Source: Negativicutes bacterium | GTDB taxonomy: Bacteria; Bacillota_C; Negativicutes; Sporomusales_B; JARLHX01 | DNA: 64,000 nt | Direction: 5' to 3' | Assembly (NCBI GenBank): GCA_031292015.1 | Contig: JARLHY010000085.1 | Location: forward strand, 9,492-73,491 | In this document: positions 1-6,545 of the stretch, piece after piece | How the letters are laid out: each line of letters opens with the position of its first letter | How positions within the stretch are numbered: the first letter of the stretch is position 1 | The notes under the pieces: generated by a model | What the model was told of the DNA's origin: nothing | Seen by the model: only the letters and a program-made list of their open reading frames with translations | Databases searched by the model: none | Made by a program: the position numbers and the translations under genes

Positions 1-156
1 CCCTGCGTGAAATGCGCCCACCGCAAAGAAGGCCAAGACTAACCCCTTAATGACATACGCTCGTTGTAAGCACTCATTTGTCGAGGATCTTTGTGAAGAA
101 GTGATAAGTATGCTGGCGACGATGAACACCACTCCTCCAAGCATTAACAAGTCCAT
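1..156 (-). CDS. Partial small membrane protein, paralogue of the protein at 11601-11999
   Basis: The reading frame runs off the left edge of the window, so only the first 52 residues are present. It starts at an ATG preceded by AAAGGGGTGCC and begins MDLLMLGGVVFIVASILI, followed by an SSQRS..NECLQRAYVIKGL stretch and a second hydrophobic segment. The protein at 11601-11999 aligns with it over the whole visible length with the same pattern (MELMMLGG, CLQQAYVLKGLALAFFAVG). It is therefore a duplicated integral membrane protein with at least two membrane segments here. No function is known to me. A sigma-54 promoter lies about 90 bases upstream. Confidence 0.8.
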   Translation of the reverse strand, partial: MDLLMLGGVVFIVASILITSSQRSSTNECLQRAYVIKGLVLAFFAVGAFHAG

Positions 157-566
157 GATTTAGGCACCCCTTTCATTTCGACAGGCTCAAACAGACAACC
201 GCTTTCCTCAACGAAGTTAAGTTTAGATACTAAACTATATACGCACAAACCGGGCCAATGCCATTCTTAGTCCAAAACTCTGTATCCAGACTATGCAAGC
301 CGCCGGCAATGCCAAATGCCGTGTGCGTCGCATAGAGTCCTTCCGTCCCCGCAGAGGCACGCTGTTGCACCATTCAGTCCATGTGCACGACCCATTTGCT
401 TCAAAAAAAAAACGATTAGCAATAAAGCGATGCTAAACGCCAATCTATGTAAACCCGGATCAGCAAGACTTCGAAGTCTGTGACGCTAAGAAGCAGCCAT
501 ATCCGGAACCAAGGGCACTCCTGTTATTGGCCAAGGCCAACGCCGTCTGGTGGTGCTGTTATGTAC
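157..566. other. Intergenic region with no gene
   Basis: This stretch separates the partial membrane gene from the end of the glycosyltransferase gene. It holds the minus-strand sigma-54 promoter at 242-258 and a 13-base motif at 334-346 that recurs at the same distance upstream of the OmpA promoter. I see no convincing reading frame. Confidence 0.6.
242..258 (-). promoter_or_regulatory. Sigma-54 promoter for the partial membrane protein gene
   Basis: On the minus strand the sequence reads TTGGCCCGGTTTGTGCG. The invariant GG (255-256) and GC (243-244) dinucleotides are separated by exactly 10 bases. The -12 element is TGTGC rather than TTGC, so it is the weakest match of the set, but it sits at the same place relative to its gene as the one upstream of the paralogue. 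Confidence 0.6.
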
Positions 567-1877
567 CTACAGTCCCTTGATACCCGCGCCATCGAAAAAG
601 ACCAATTTAACGTCTGCGAGGGTACACGAGGCATACTCTGCTGCGTTTGCGACGACTTCTGCCGGCTTGGGTTGAACGCTATAACCCGCGTTCAGCGTTT
701 CCTTCGTTACAAGTACGCTGTCCGAATGGAATTGTTCCGTGATTTTAATAAACAGTTGGGTATAACGACCGGCCACATTATCCCAGGTCATTGTCCGCCC
801 CACCGCCAGGGTCTTTAGCTCCATTTCCTTCTTCCGTTGAGGGTTGCGCAGGATATAGCTGATGCATGATGCCAAGGAAGCGGAATCCCTGAATTCAGCC
901 AGCAACCCCCGACCCTCGCCCAACATTTCCCGGGCGTAGCGGTACGGAGTGGACACCACGACCCGCCCGCAGCCAATCGCGTAAGCCAGCGTCCCGCTGA
1001 CCGCCTGCTCTTTGGACAGATATGGCGTCAGGTAGATGTCAGACAAATACAGGTACTTTATTACTTCTTCTTTGGTCAGGTACTTGTCGACAAACAGGAC
1101 ATTATCCCTTACCCCGAGGCCTTCCGCGAGATCCATAAGGCTTCGCCGGTAGCTTTCACCCATTTCCTGTTTGACACCGGGATGGGTCTTTCCCAAAATG
1201 AGGTAGACAACATTGGAGAAATCAGCCGCGACTTTCGCGACGGCTTCGATGCCATATTCGATACCTTTCGCCGGGCTGAGGAGACCAAAACTGCTGATGA
1301 CCTGCTTATCCTGCAGGCCATGGCCGGCCTTTAGTTTTTTCCGCCCCCCGACCAGCAGGCTGGGGACACCATGAGGAATAACCACGATTTTATCTGGTGC
1401 GATATCGTATGTCCCGGTCAATATCGGGACAGAACTTTCAGCCATCGTCACCACCATGGCGCTAAGTTGTCCAAGTTCCCTCAAAACCGCCTGTTGCTTG
1501 GCGGACGGGGCTTCCAGCACCGTGTGGGTGGTGATGACGAAAGGTATATGCAGGATCTTGGCCAAATCGATGATGTATTCACCGCATTCACCGCCGAATA
1601 TTCCATATTCATGCTCAATAACAAGTAAGTCGGCGTTGACGTTTGCCCATTTGGCAGTTTCAAAATAACTTTCGCGGTTGTGCTGACTAAGTTGACAGGC
1701 GACCCTCGTGTCCTTGTATTCTTCCGTACCAGCCGCTACCGCAATAATGTACGGACGGAGCAAGTCTGCTTTGGTGATTTCGTTTACCAGGTCCTCCGTA
1801 AATGTCGCCAAGCCGCATTCACGCGGCGGATAGGTACTCAAAAAAGCGACATTCCTTATCCCTTTCACCTTACCCAT
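567..1877 (-). CDS. Family 4 (GT-B) glycosyltransferase
   Basis: The 436-residue protein has the GT4 two-domain layout. The N-terminal half contains STYPPRECGLATFTEDL, typical of bacterial GT4 enzymes that attach sugars to lipid or polysaccharide acceptors. The C-terminal half has the donor-binding region with SFGLLSPAKGIEYGIEA, LTPYLSKEQAVSGTLAYAIG and the E-x7-E-like end. It has no signal peptide and is probably cytoplasmic or membrane-associated. I place the start at the ATG at 1877, preceded by GGGGAAAGGCGG. An upstream TTG at 1931 would add 18 residues but has no ribosome site. A sigma-54 promoter lies just upstream at 1946-1962. The acceptor cannot be read from sequence. Confidence 0.9.
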   Translation of the reverse strand: MGKVKGIRNVAFLSTYPPRECGLATFTEDLVNEITKADLLRPYIIAVAAGTEEYKDTRVACQLSQHNRESYFETAKWANVNADLLVIEHEYGIFGGECGEYIIDLAKILHIPFVITTHTVLEAPSAKQQAVLRELGQLSAMVVTMAESSVPILTGTYDIAPDKIVVIPHGVPSLLVGGRKKLKAGHGLQDKQVISSFGLLSPAKGIEYGIEAVAKVAADFSNVVYLILGKTHPGVKQEMGESYRRSLMDLAEGLGVRDNVLFVDKYLTKEEVIKYLYLSDIYLTPYLSKEQAVSGTLAYAIGCGRVVVSTPYRYAREMLGEGRGLLAEFRDSASLASCISYILRNPQRKKEMELKTLAVGRTMTWDNVAGRYTQLFIKITEQFHSDSVLVTKETLNAGYSVQPKPAEVVANAAEYASCTLADVKLVFFDGAGIKGL

Positions 1878-1945
1878 GTCTTCCGCCTTTCCCCTGTTGA
1901 CAACTTCCCTGGTTATCTTCAGGCGTCCCAATTTAATATATCTAT

Positions 1946-1962
1946 TGCAAGTTTTGCGCCAA
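1946..1962 (-). promoter_or_regulatory. Sigma-54 promoter for the GT4 gene
   Basis: The minus strand reads TTGGCGCAAAACTTGCA. GG is at 1959-1960 and GC at 1947-1948 with the canonical 10-base gap, and both the -24 and -12 boxes match consensus closely. Confidence 0.75.
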
Positions 1963-2300
1963 ACCTAAAATTCTTCAAAATCCGCGCATGGTAATGGATT
2001 TTTATTGCGTGGATTTTCTCATCTTCTCAAGCAGGCAAAGGTGTTCTAAATCCCACACTTTAGCAATGAAGCGCCTCGCCCTGCGGTCCCGGATTTTTGT
2101 ATTTATTCCTATGAATCGCTTAACGAGACGGCAGCCATGATCACAATACATAGCCTGGACGGTTTGCCGGAAACGGACTGATCAGAGCAATATTGAGCGT
2201 TTGTGTAATGCGAAAATAGAACCAATGTCATGAAGACAACCATTCACACTTGTCCCACTATTTCCAGCGAGATAACGGGTTAGGGGTTACGAAGCGGCAG

Positions 2301-2317
2301 TTGGCATGTTTATTGCT
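2301..2317 (+). promoter_or_regulatory. Sigma-54 promoter for lmo0937/YSC84/CsbD operon
   Basis: The sequence TTGGCATGTTTATTGCT has GG at 2303-2304 and GC at 2315-2316, 10 bases apart. It lies about 105 bases upstream of the first gene. Confidence 0.75.
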
Positions 2318-2420
2318 TATTATAAGAATAGGTCGAGTTGGCAGGGTGCGGAAATATAGTCGCAGAGCCAAAGACCATAATCTTTAACGTTGAAAATAAA
2401 ACACAGGAGGAGGAAAAACG

Positions 2421-2570
2421 ATGTTGTGGACGATTATCGGGATCTTGGCAGTGATGTGGCTGTTAGGTATGGTTACTTCATATACCATGGGTGGTCTGAT
2501 CCATATTCTGCTTGTAATTGCCGTCGTGGTGTTTCTGGTCGATTTCATCAGAGGACGGCGGGTCGTATAG
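2421..2570 (+). CDS. Small membrane protein of the lmo0937 family
   Basis: A 49-residue protein beginning MLWTIIGILAVMWLLG and ending with a hydrophobic helix and a basic tail (FIRGRRVV). Length, the MLWTIIGIL start and the GGLIHILLVIAVV core match the small lmo0937-type membrane proteins of Firmicutes. It has two membrane segments and no known biochemical role. An AGGAGGAGG ribosome site lies 6-8 bases upstream of the ATG. It is first in a sigma-54 driven unit with the YSC84 and CsbD genes, which suggests an envelope-stress setting. Confidence 0.85.
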   Translation: MLWTIIGILAVMWLLGMVTSYTMGGLIHILLVIAVVVFLVDFIRGRRVV

Positions 2571-2671
2571 GACGCGTTCCGCGACAAGCAGCGCTATGCG
2601 CAGTCTGGAAAATGTGCGCCCTATATTACAAGACTGAGGATGCAATCCGGATAAAATAAAGGAGGAAAAAC

Positions 2672-3244
2672 ATGCGACCGAACGCCTTGGTAAAAATTCT
2701 TACCATTTTCATGATGTTGCTCCTGATGACCGCCGCGGTGGCTAGTGCCGCAACCGTCCAAGAGAAGCGCGACTCAATACGGAAGATGAGGACTGAGACG
2801 CTGCAAAAACTGTATGATGTTCATCCAACCGCCCAAGGGGCAATCCAGCGTTCTTATGGCTACGCCGTATTCGACAACTCTGACATTCAGCTTGGCATTA
2901 TCGGAGGAGGCGCTGGCTACGGTTTGGCCATAATCAACAGCACCGGCGGAGAGATCTTCATGAAGACGGTCGAAGGATCGGTTGGAATTGGCCTAGGAGT
3001 GAAGAACTACATGCTGGTCTTTGTCTTTGAGACGCAAAAGGCGTTTACAGACTTCACCAGCCAGGGGTGGGAATGGGGCGGCCAGGCTACCGCGGCCGCA
3101 ACGGACAGTATAGCCGGCGATTCTGCGCAGGGCGCGGTTTCCGTGGGGCAGGACGTATGGGTGTACCAAGTGACTGAAAAAGGATTGGAACTTACCGCAA
3201 CGGTCAGGGGAATCCGCTATAACAAAGACAGCGATTTGAACTAA
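2672..3244 (+). CDS. Secreted YSC84/SYLF lipid-binding domain protein
   Basis: This 190-residue protein starts with a signal peptide (hydrophobic core about residues 9-26, cleavage near ASAA). The body matches the YSC84/SYLF family: AQGAIQRSYGYAVFDN, a glycine-rich GIIGGGAGYGLAIIN, VGIGLGVKNYMLVFVF and a C-terminal beta region. Family members bind phosphoinositides or other lipids; in bacteria they are exported and associated with the envelope. GGAGG lies 7 bases before the ATG. It is the second gene of a sigma-54 unit, followed after 38 bases by CsbD. Confidence 0.9.
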   Translation: MRPNALVKILTIFMMLLLMTAAVASAATVQEKRDSIRKMRTETLQKLYDVHPTAQGAIQRSYGYAVFDNSDIQLGIIGGGAGYGLAIINSTGGEIFMKTVEGSVGIGLGVKNYMLVFVFETQKAFTDFTSQGWEWGGQATAAATDSIAGDSAQGAVSVGQDVWVYQVTEKGLELTATVRGIRYNKDSDLN

Positions 3245-3282
3245 AAAAGACCAGCGAAAAAACAAGTCAACAGGAGGATAAT

Positions 3283-3504
3283 ATGAACGATGATATTCTG
3301 AAAGGGAAATGGCATGAACTGAAAGGCGGAGTCAAAGAGAAGTGGGGTAAACTCACCGACGATGATCTCACCGCTGTAAACGGAAAAGCAGAGAAGCTGG
3401 TGGGGCTTCTGCAAACGAAATATGGATATTCCAAAGACAAGGCCGAAGAAGAATATAACGGATTTATCGGCGACCACAAAAAGCAGAAGCCATTCTTCCG
3501 CTAA
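3283..3504 (+). CDS. CsbD-like general stress protein
   Basis: A 73-residue hydrophilic protein with the CsbD pattern: short helix DDILKGKWHELKGGVKEKWG, then KLTDDDLTAVNGKAEKLVGLLQTKYGYSKDKAEEE. CsbD proteins are abundant stress proteins of unknown mechanism, under sigma-B control in Bacillus. Here the promoter is a sigma-54 type upstream of the lmo0937 gene. The ribosome site AGGAGG is 7 bases before the ATG. A strong terminator follows. Confidence 0.92.
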   Translation: MNDDILKGKWHELKGGVKEKWGKLTDDDLTAVNGKAEKLVGLLQTKYGYSKDKAEEEYNGFIGDHKKQKPFFR

Positions 3505-3538
3505 TAATCCCGAAATCAAGTAAAAAATAGTCCTGTGA

Positions 3539-3606
3539 CCGCAGCCATCGGACGAGGCAAATGATTTTTCCAACGCCTCATCCGATGGAAATGCGGTTTT
3601 TGTTTT
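3539..3606 (+). terminator. Rho-independent terminator after csbD-like gene
   Basis: Arms CCGCA..CATCGGACGAGGC and GCCTCATCCGATG..TGCGG pair over about 17 positions, with a three-base internal mismatch and one further mismatch, followed by TTTTTGTTTT. Confidence 0.85.
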
Positions 3607-3746
3607 ATCGACCTTACGCAATTGCAGGTGTACCCTTCACTGCCGAAAAGACGCCCCTTTTTATAGGAGCGCCTCTCATCAACGTCGTTGTTAACTTGAC
3701 TGGCTGTATAAACCTGCGAAATTGCAGACTGCAGTTATGGCTGAAA

Positions 3747-4868
3747 CTAGTTTATATGAATTTCCACACGACGATTTGCCGCACGGCCTTCAGCGGTGTC
3801 ATTTGTCGCTACAGGCTGACGTTCGCCTTTTTCATCGATGCTCAAGCGATTAGTCGAGACGCCCTGGCTGATGAAATAATTCTGTACGGTTTTGACCCGA
3901 CGCAATGACAGATCCATATTGTATGCGTCGGTGCCTCTGCTATCGGTATTACCAGTCAGTAAGAAAGTCCAGTCCGGATTCTGCCTGGCGAGGGCAACTA
4001 CATTATCAAGAATAGGGTAGGCCTGCTGCTGCAGCGTATCCTTATCGAAATCGAATAAGGCACTCTGCAGAACGATTTTCTGCGCGGGTGGCTGCACGAC
4101 TACCGGGGGTTGCAGGGCTGGCTGCACGACTGCCGGGGGTTGCAGGGCTGCCGGCGGCTGCACAGCGGGAACAACGGGAGCTTCCTTCTTGCCAAACAAG
4201 TAGGTTACGCCAAACGTTATACCCTTGACTTTTACATCCAGATTATTTTCGTTAAATGCATGATTGATCCGGAACCAGCGGTACCCCACGTTGGCCTGCC
4301 AATCATCACTTAGTTTTGCCGACAGGCCCACTTCGGCCTGGGCTAGTCTGTGTGCTCCGATCCCGCCGGATAAGTATCCCTCAAAACTATCACCCAAAGG
4401 CATCGTTGCTATCAGCCCGCCTTGAAAAATAGATCGGTTGCTTGTCAGGGTCTGATCGATGAATCCTGACGTGATCAATCTACTAGATACTCTATTCACT
4501 CCTGCAAACAGTGCCACATGAGAATCTTTCCCCAACGAATACAGCACATTGAATTCATTCGTGGTCCCTTCAAAATGTTGAGAATACAATCCCAGACCAC
4601 CACCAAGGAAAGAGTAGGTGTTCGCCTTTGTATTCATATCGTAGTAGCGATACTGTAATCCCCAAGGGCCGCCGACCCCGACTGTCAGTCCGCCATTGAA
4701 GCGATACAGGCCTGAATAGTCCAGCGAATCAACTGTTGCGGCTGTTTTCCAGCCCCCCAAATCCACTGACCCGCTATATGAATCAAAGTTCGTCAGGGGC
4801 GCCGCCTGAACCGCTGCAACAAAAAACGCCATGCAGAGAGTAAGGAGTATTAACTTTTTAACCAACAT
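3747..4868 (-). CDS. Outer membrane protein with beta-barrel and C-terminal OmpA peptidoglycan-binding domain
   Basis: The 373-residue protein has a signal peptide ending near VQAAP, then a region of about 210 residues with alternating hydrophobicity typical of an outer-membrane barrel (for example GPWGLQYRYYDM, GITFGVTYLFGKK). A proline-rich linker made of near-repeats of PPAVVQPALQPP follows. The OmpA domain is at about residues 255-373 (ALFDFDKDTLQQQAYPILD, TGNTDSRGTDAYNMDLSLRR, GERQPVATNDTAEGRAANRR). The domain anchors outer membrane to peptidoglycan, so the host is diderm. The start is the ATG behind AAAGGTGG rather than the GTG three codons earlier. A sigma-54 promoter lies about 90 bases upstream. 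Confidence 0.93.
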   Translation of the reverse strand: MLVKKLILLTLCMAFFVAAVQAAPLTNFDSYSGSVDLGGWKTAATVDSLDYSGLYRFNGGLTVGVGGPWGLQYRYYDMNTKANTYSFLGGGLGLYSQHFEGTTNEFNVLYSLGKDSHVALFAGVNRVSSRLITSGFIDQTLTSNRSIFQGGLIATMPLGDSFEGYLSGGIGAHRLAQAEVGLSAKLSDDWQANVGYRWFRINHAFNENNLDVKVKGITFGVTYLFGKKEAPVVPAVQPPAALQPPAVVQPALQPPVVVQPPAQKIVLQSALFDFDKDTLQQQAYPILDNVVALARQNPDWTFLLTGNTDSRGTDAYNMDLSLRRVKTVQNYFISQGVSTNRLSIDEKGERQPVATNDTAEGRAANRRVEIHIN

Positions 4869-4957
4869 TTTTACCACCTTTTATTTATTTACTATGCGAG
4901 AATCTATCCCGAACTCACAAGGAGTATCATTGTTTCTCCCTTCATTACTTTATATAA

Positions 4958-4974
4958 CGCAATAAACGTGCCAA
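4958..4974 (-). promoter_or_regulatory. Sigma-54 promoter for the OmpA-family gene
   Basis: The minus strand reads TTGGCACGTTTATTGCG, a near-perfect match. GG is at 4971-4972 and GC at 4959-4960, with a 10-base gap. Confidence 0.8.
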
Positions 4975-5146
4975 GGTCCCGTTGAGGCCGCATATCCCGC
5001 GCGCCAGCTGCGCCGGCCGGAACATTGCTCAATACCCGTTCCCATCGCAGAGAGTCCTTCCGTTGCCTTATCGGCCCGGTTTTGGACTAAACAGCCCATG
5101 CCTCCGGCAATCTTGGATCATCCATCTTCGTCCGCCTGGGAAATAC

Positions 5147-5190
5147 AAAACCCGCCAGCCTCGTTGAAAAGGCCAGCGGGTCTTGTATTT
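5147..5190 (-). terminator. Terminator after the histidine kinase gene
   Basis: On the minus strand, ACCCGCTGGCC pairs with GGCTGGCGGGT (two wobble pairs) and is followed by TTTGTATTT. It lies just downstream of the kinase stop codon. Confidence 0.7.
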
Positions 5191-5207
5191 CCCAATTACC
5201 TCATCGG

Positions 5208-6545
5208 TCACACGGATTTCTTAGGGATTGTAAAGCTCATCTTTGTCCCCACTCTCACCTCTGATTCGCACGAAATCCTGCCACCCAATTTGCTGATCAG
5301 AATCCTTACATAGGCTAGCCCCAACCCTTCCCCGCGCTGGTCCTGTTTCCCGGCGCGCCGGAAAGGCTCAAAAATCATCTCGCGATCTATGGCGGCAATC
5401 CCCCGCCCGTTATCCTTGATGCTCACCGCATATTCATGGTCATTTTCGCTGCAGTCGATTTCGATCGTTCCCTGGCGGCCCGGGTCCAGGTATTTTATAG
5501 CGTTATCCACTAAATTACTCAGAATCTGCTCCATAGCCAACTGGTCTGTGCGGACCTTCGGCAACACTCCAACGACTGTCTGGATATTTTGCTCGTCAAT
5601 CTGATGTCTGTAGGACTGCAAAATTGTGATGACAAGTTTTTTCAGACTGACCTCTTTATAGATCATGTCACGCCGGCCCATACGGGCTAAATTAAGGAGT
5701 GCGTCAATCATTCCGGAAAGCCTGTCGACTGAAGAATTGATGAACTTTTGCGAGTCAGGAACATCTATGTCCAGCAGTTCATCCACTTTCGCCTGCAGCT
5801 CTTGCGGAAGGAGAGATTGAGACTCACGGACGATTTTTTTCAGTTCAGTCAAAGTGTATCCGAGTTCCGCGCTGAAGCCCTTCAAGTTTACCATTGGCGA
5901 GCGGAAATCGTGGGCTATCGTATTGACAAAGGACTTAAGTTCAGTGTTGGCTGCAGCTATCCCCTCGGCGTAAAATCTCAGTTCGTCTTCCAGCCGTTTG
6001 CGCTCGGTAATATCACTCACAACAAGGCGACACTCCCGCCCGTTTTCGGATACCACAGCCTCAATGCGCACAAGGAGGGAACTTGCGTCGCCTTTCGAGA
6101 GCGCCACCTCGCAGCTTTCCTTGGCGCCGTTGGCAAACACTTTCTTCAGGAAGGCGTTGAGCCTGGGACGGTCGGCCGCGCAGACGAAGTGATTGAACCG
6201 CGTACCTGTCAGCCGGGCACGCTCCATCCCGAGCAGGACCGCACCTGTCAGATTCACCGCGCGAATGACTCCGTCGCGGTCGAAGGTAAAGTAGCCAATG
6301 GGAGCAAAATCGAAGAGGTCATTGTACTTTTCCCGCTCCGCCTCCAGCAGCACCTGTGCCTGCCTGAGCTCCTCATTCTGCATTTCAAGCTCGATCTGGT
6401 GCACATCCAGTTCGTAGACAAGACCTTGCAATTCCGCCCGTGTTTCAGGAAGATTTTTTTTTGCCTTGTTTTCTTTCAACTGCTCTTCCGCACGGCGACG
6501 CAGCCTGACTGTTTCCTGTCCTAAATCCCCGTTGTCGCTTTTCAT
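5208..6545 (-). CDS. PAS-domain sensor histidine kinase
   Basis: The 445-residue protein has no membrane segment. An N-terminal coiled coil (about 1-85) leads to a PAS domain (about 88-205; FDFAPIGYFTFDRDGVI) ending in DITERKRLEDEL. The dimerisation helix carries the phospho-accepting His in NTIAHDFRSPMVNLKG. The ATPase domain follows with an N box DNAIKYLDPG, DNGRGI and GEGLGLAYVRILISKLGG. The ATG overlaps the TGA of the upstream CheB-CheR gene (ATGA), so the two are translationally coupled and probably form one signalling unit. No response regulator lies beside it. Confidence 0.93.
   Translation of the reverse strand: MKSDNGDLGQETVRLRRRAEEQLKENKAKKNLPETRAELQGLVYELDVHQIELEMQNEELRQAQVLLEAEREKYNDLFDFAPIGYFTFDRDGVIRAVNLTGAVLLGMERARLTGTRFNHFVCAADRPRLNAFLKKVFANGAKESCEVALSKGDASSLLVRIEAVVSENGRECRLVVSDITERKRLEDELRFYAEGIAAANTELKSFVNTIAHDFRSPMVNLKGFSAELGYTLTELKKIVRESQSLLPQELQAKVDELLDIDVPDSQKFINSSVDRLSGMIDALLNLARMGRRDMIYKEVSLKKLVITILQSYRHQIDEQNIQTVVGVLPKVRTDQLAMEQILSNLVDNAIKYLDPGRQGTIEIDCSENDHEYAVSIKDNGRGIAAIDREMIFEPFRRAGKQDQRGEGLGLAYVRILISKLGGRISCESEVRVGTKMSFTIPKKSV

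Larger units (their letters stand above)
1878..2420. other. Divergent control region between glycosyltransferase and lmo0937-type gene
   Basis: About 540 bases with no gene. It has a leftward sigma-54 promoter (1946-1962) and a rightward one (2301-2317), with the -24 elements about 340 bases apart. The stretch at 2167-2213 is a diverged copy of 12222-12267, which lies at nearly the same distance upstream of another sigma-54 promoter. It is a candidate activator-binding region. Confidence 0.6.
4869..5207. other. Intergenic region upstream of the OmpA gene
   Basis: About 340 bases with no gene. It contains the minus-strand sigma-54 promoter (4958-4974), a 13-base motif at 5051-5063 shared with 334-346, and the terminator of the histidine kinase gene (5147-5190). 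Confidence 0.6.
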
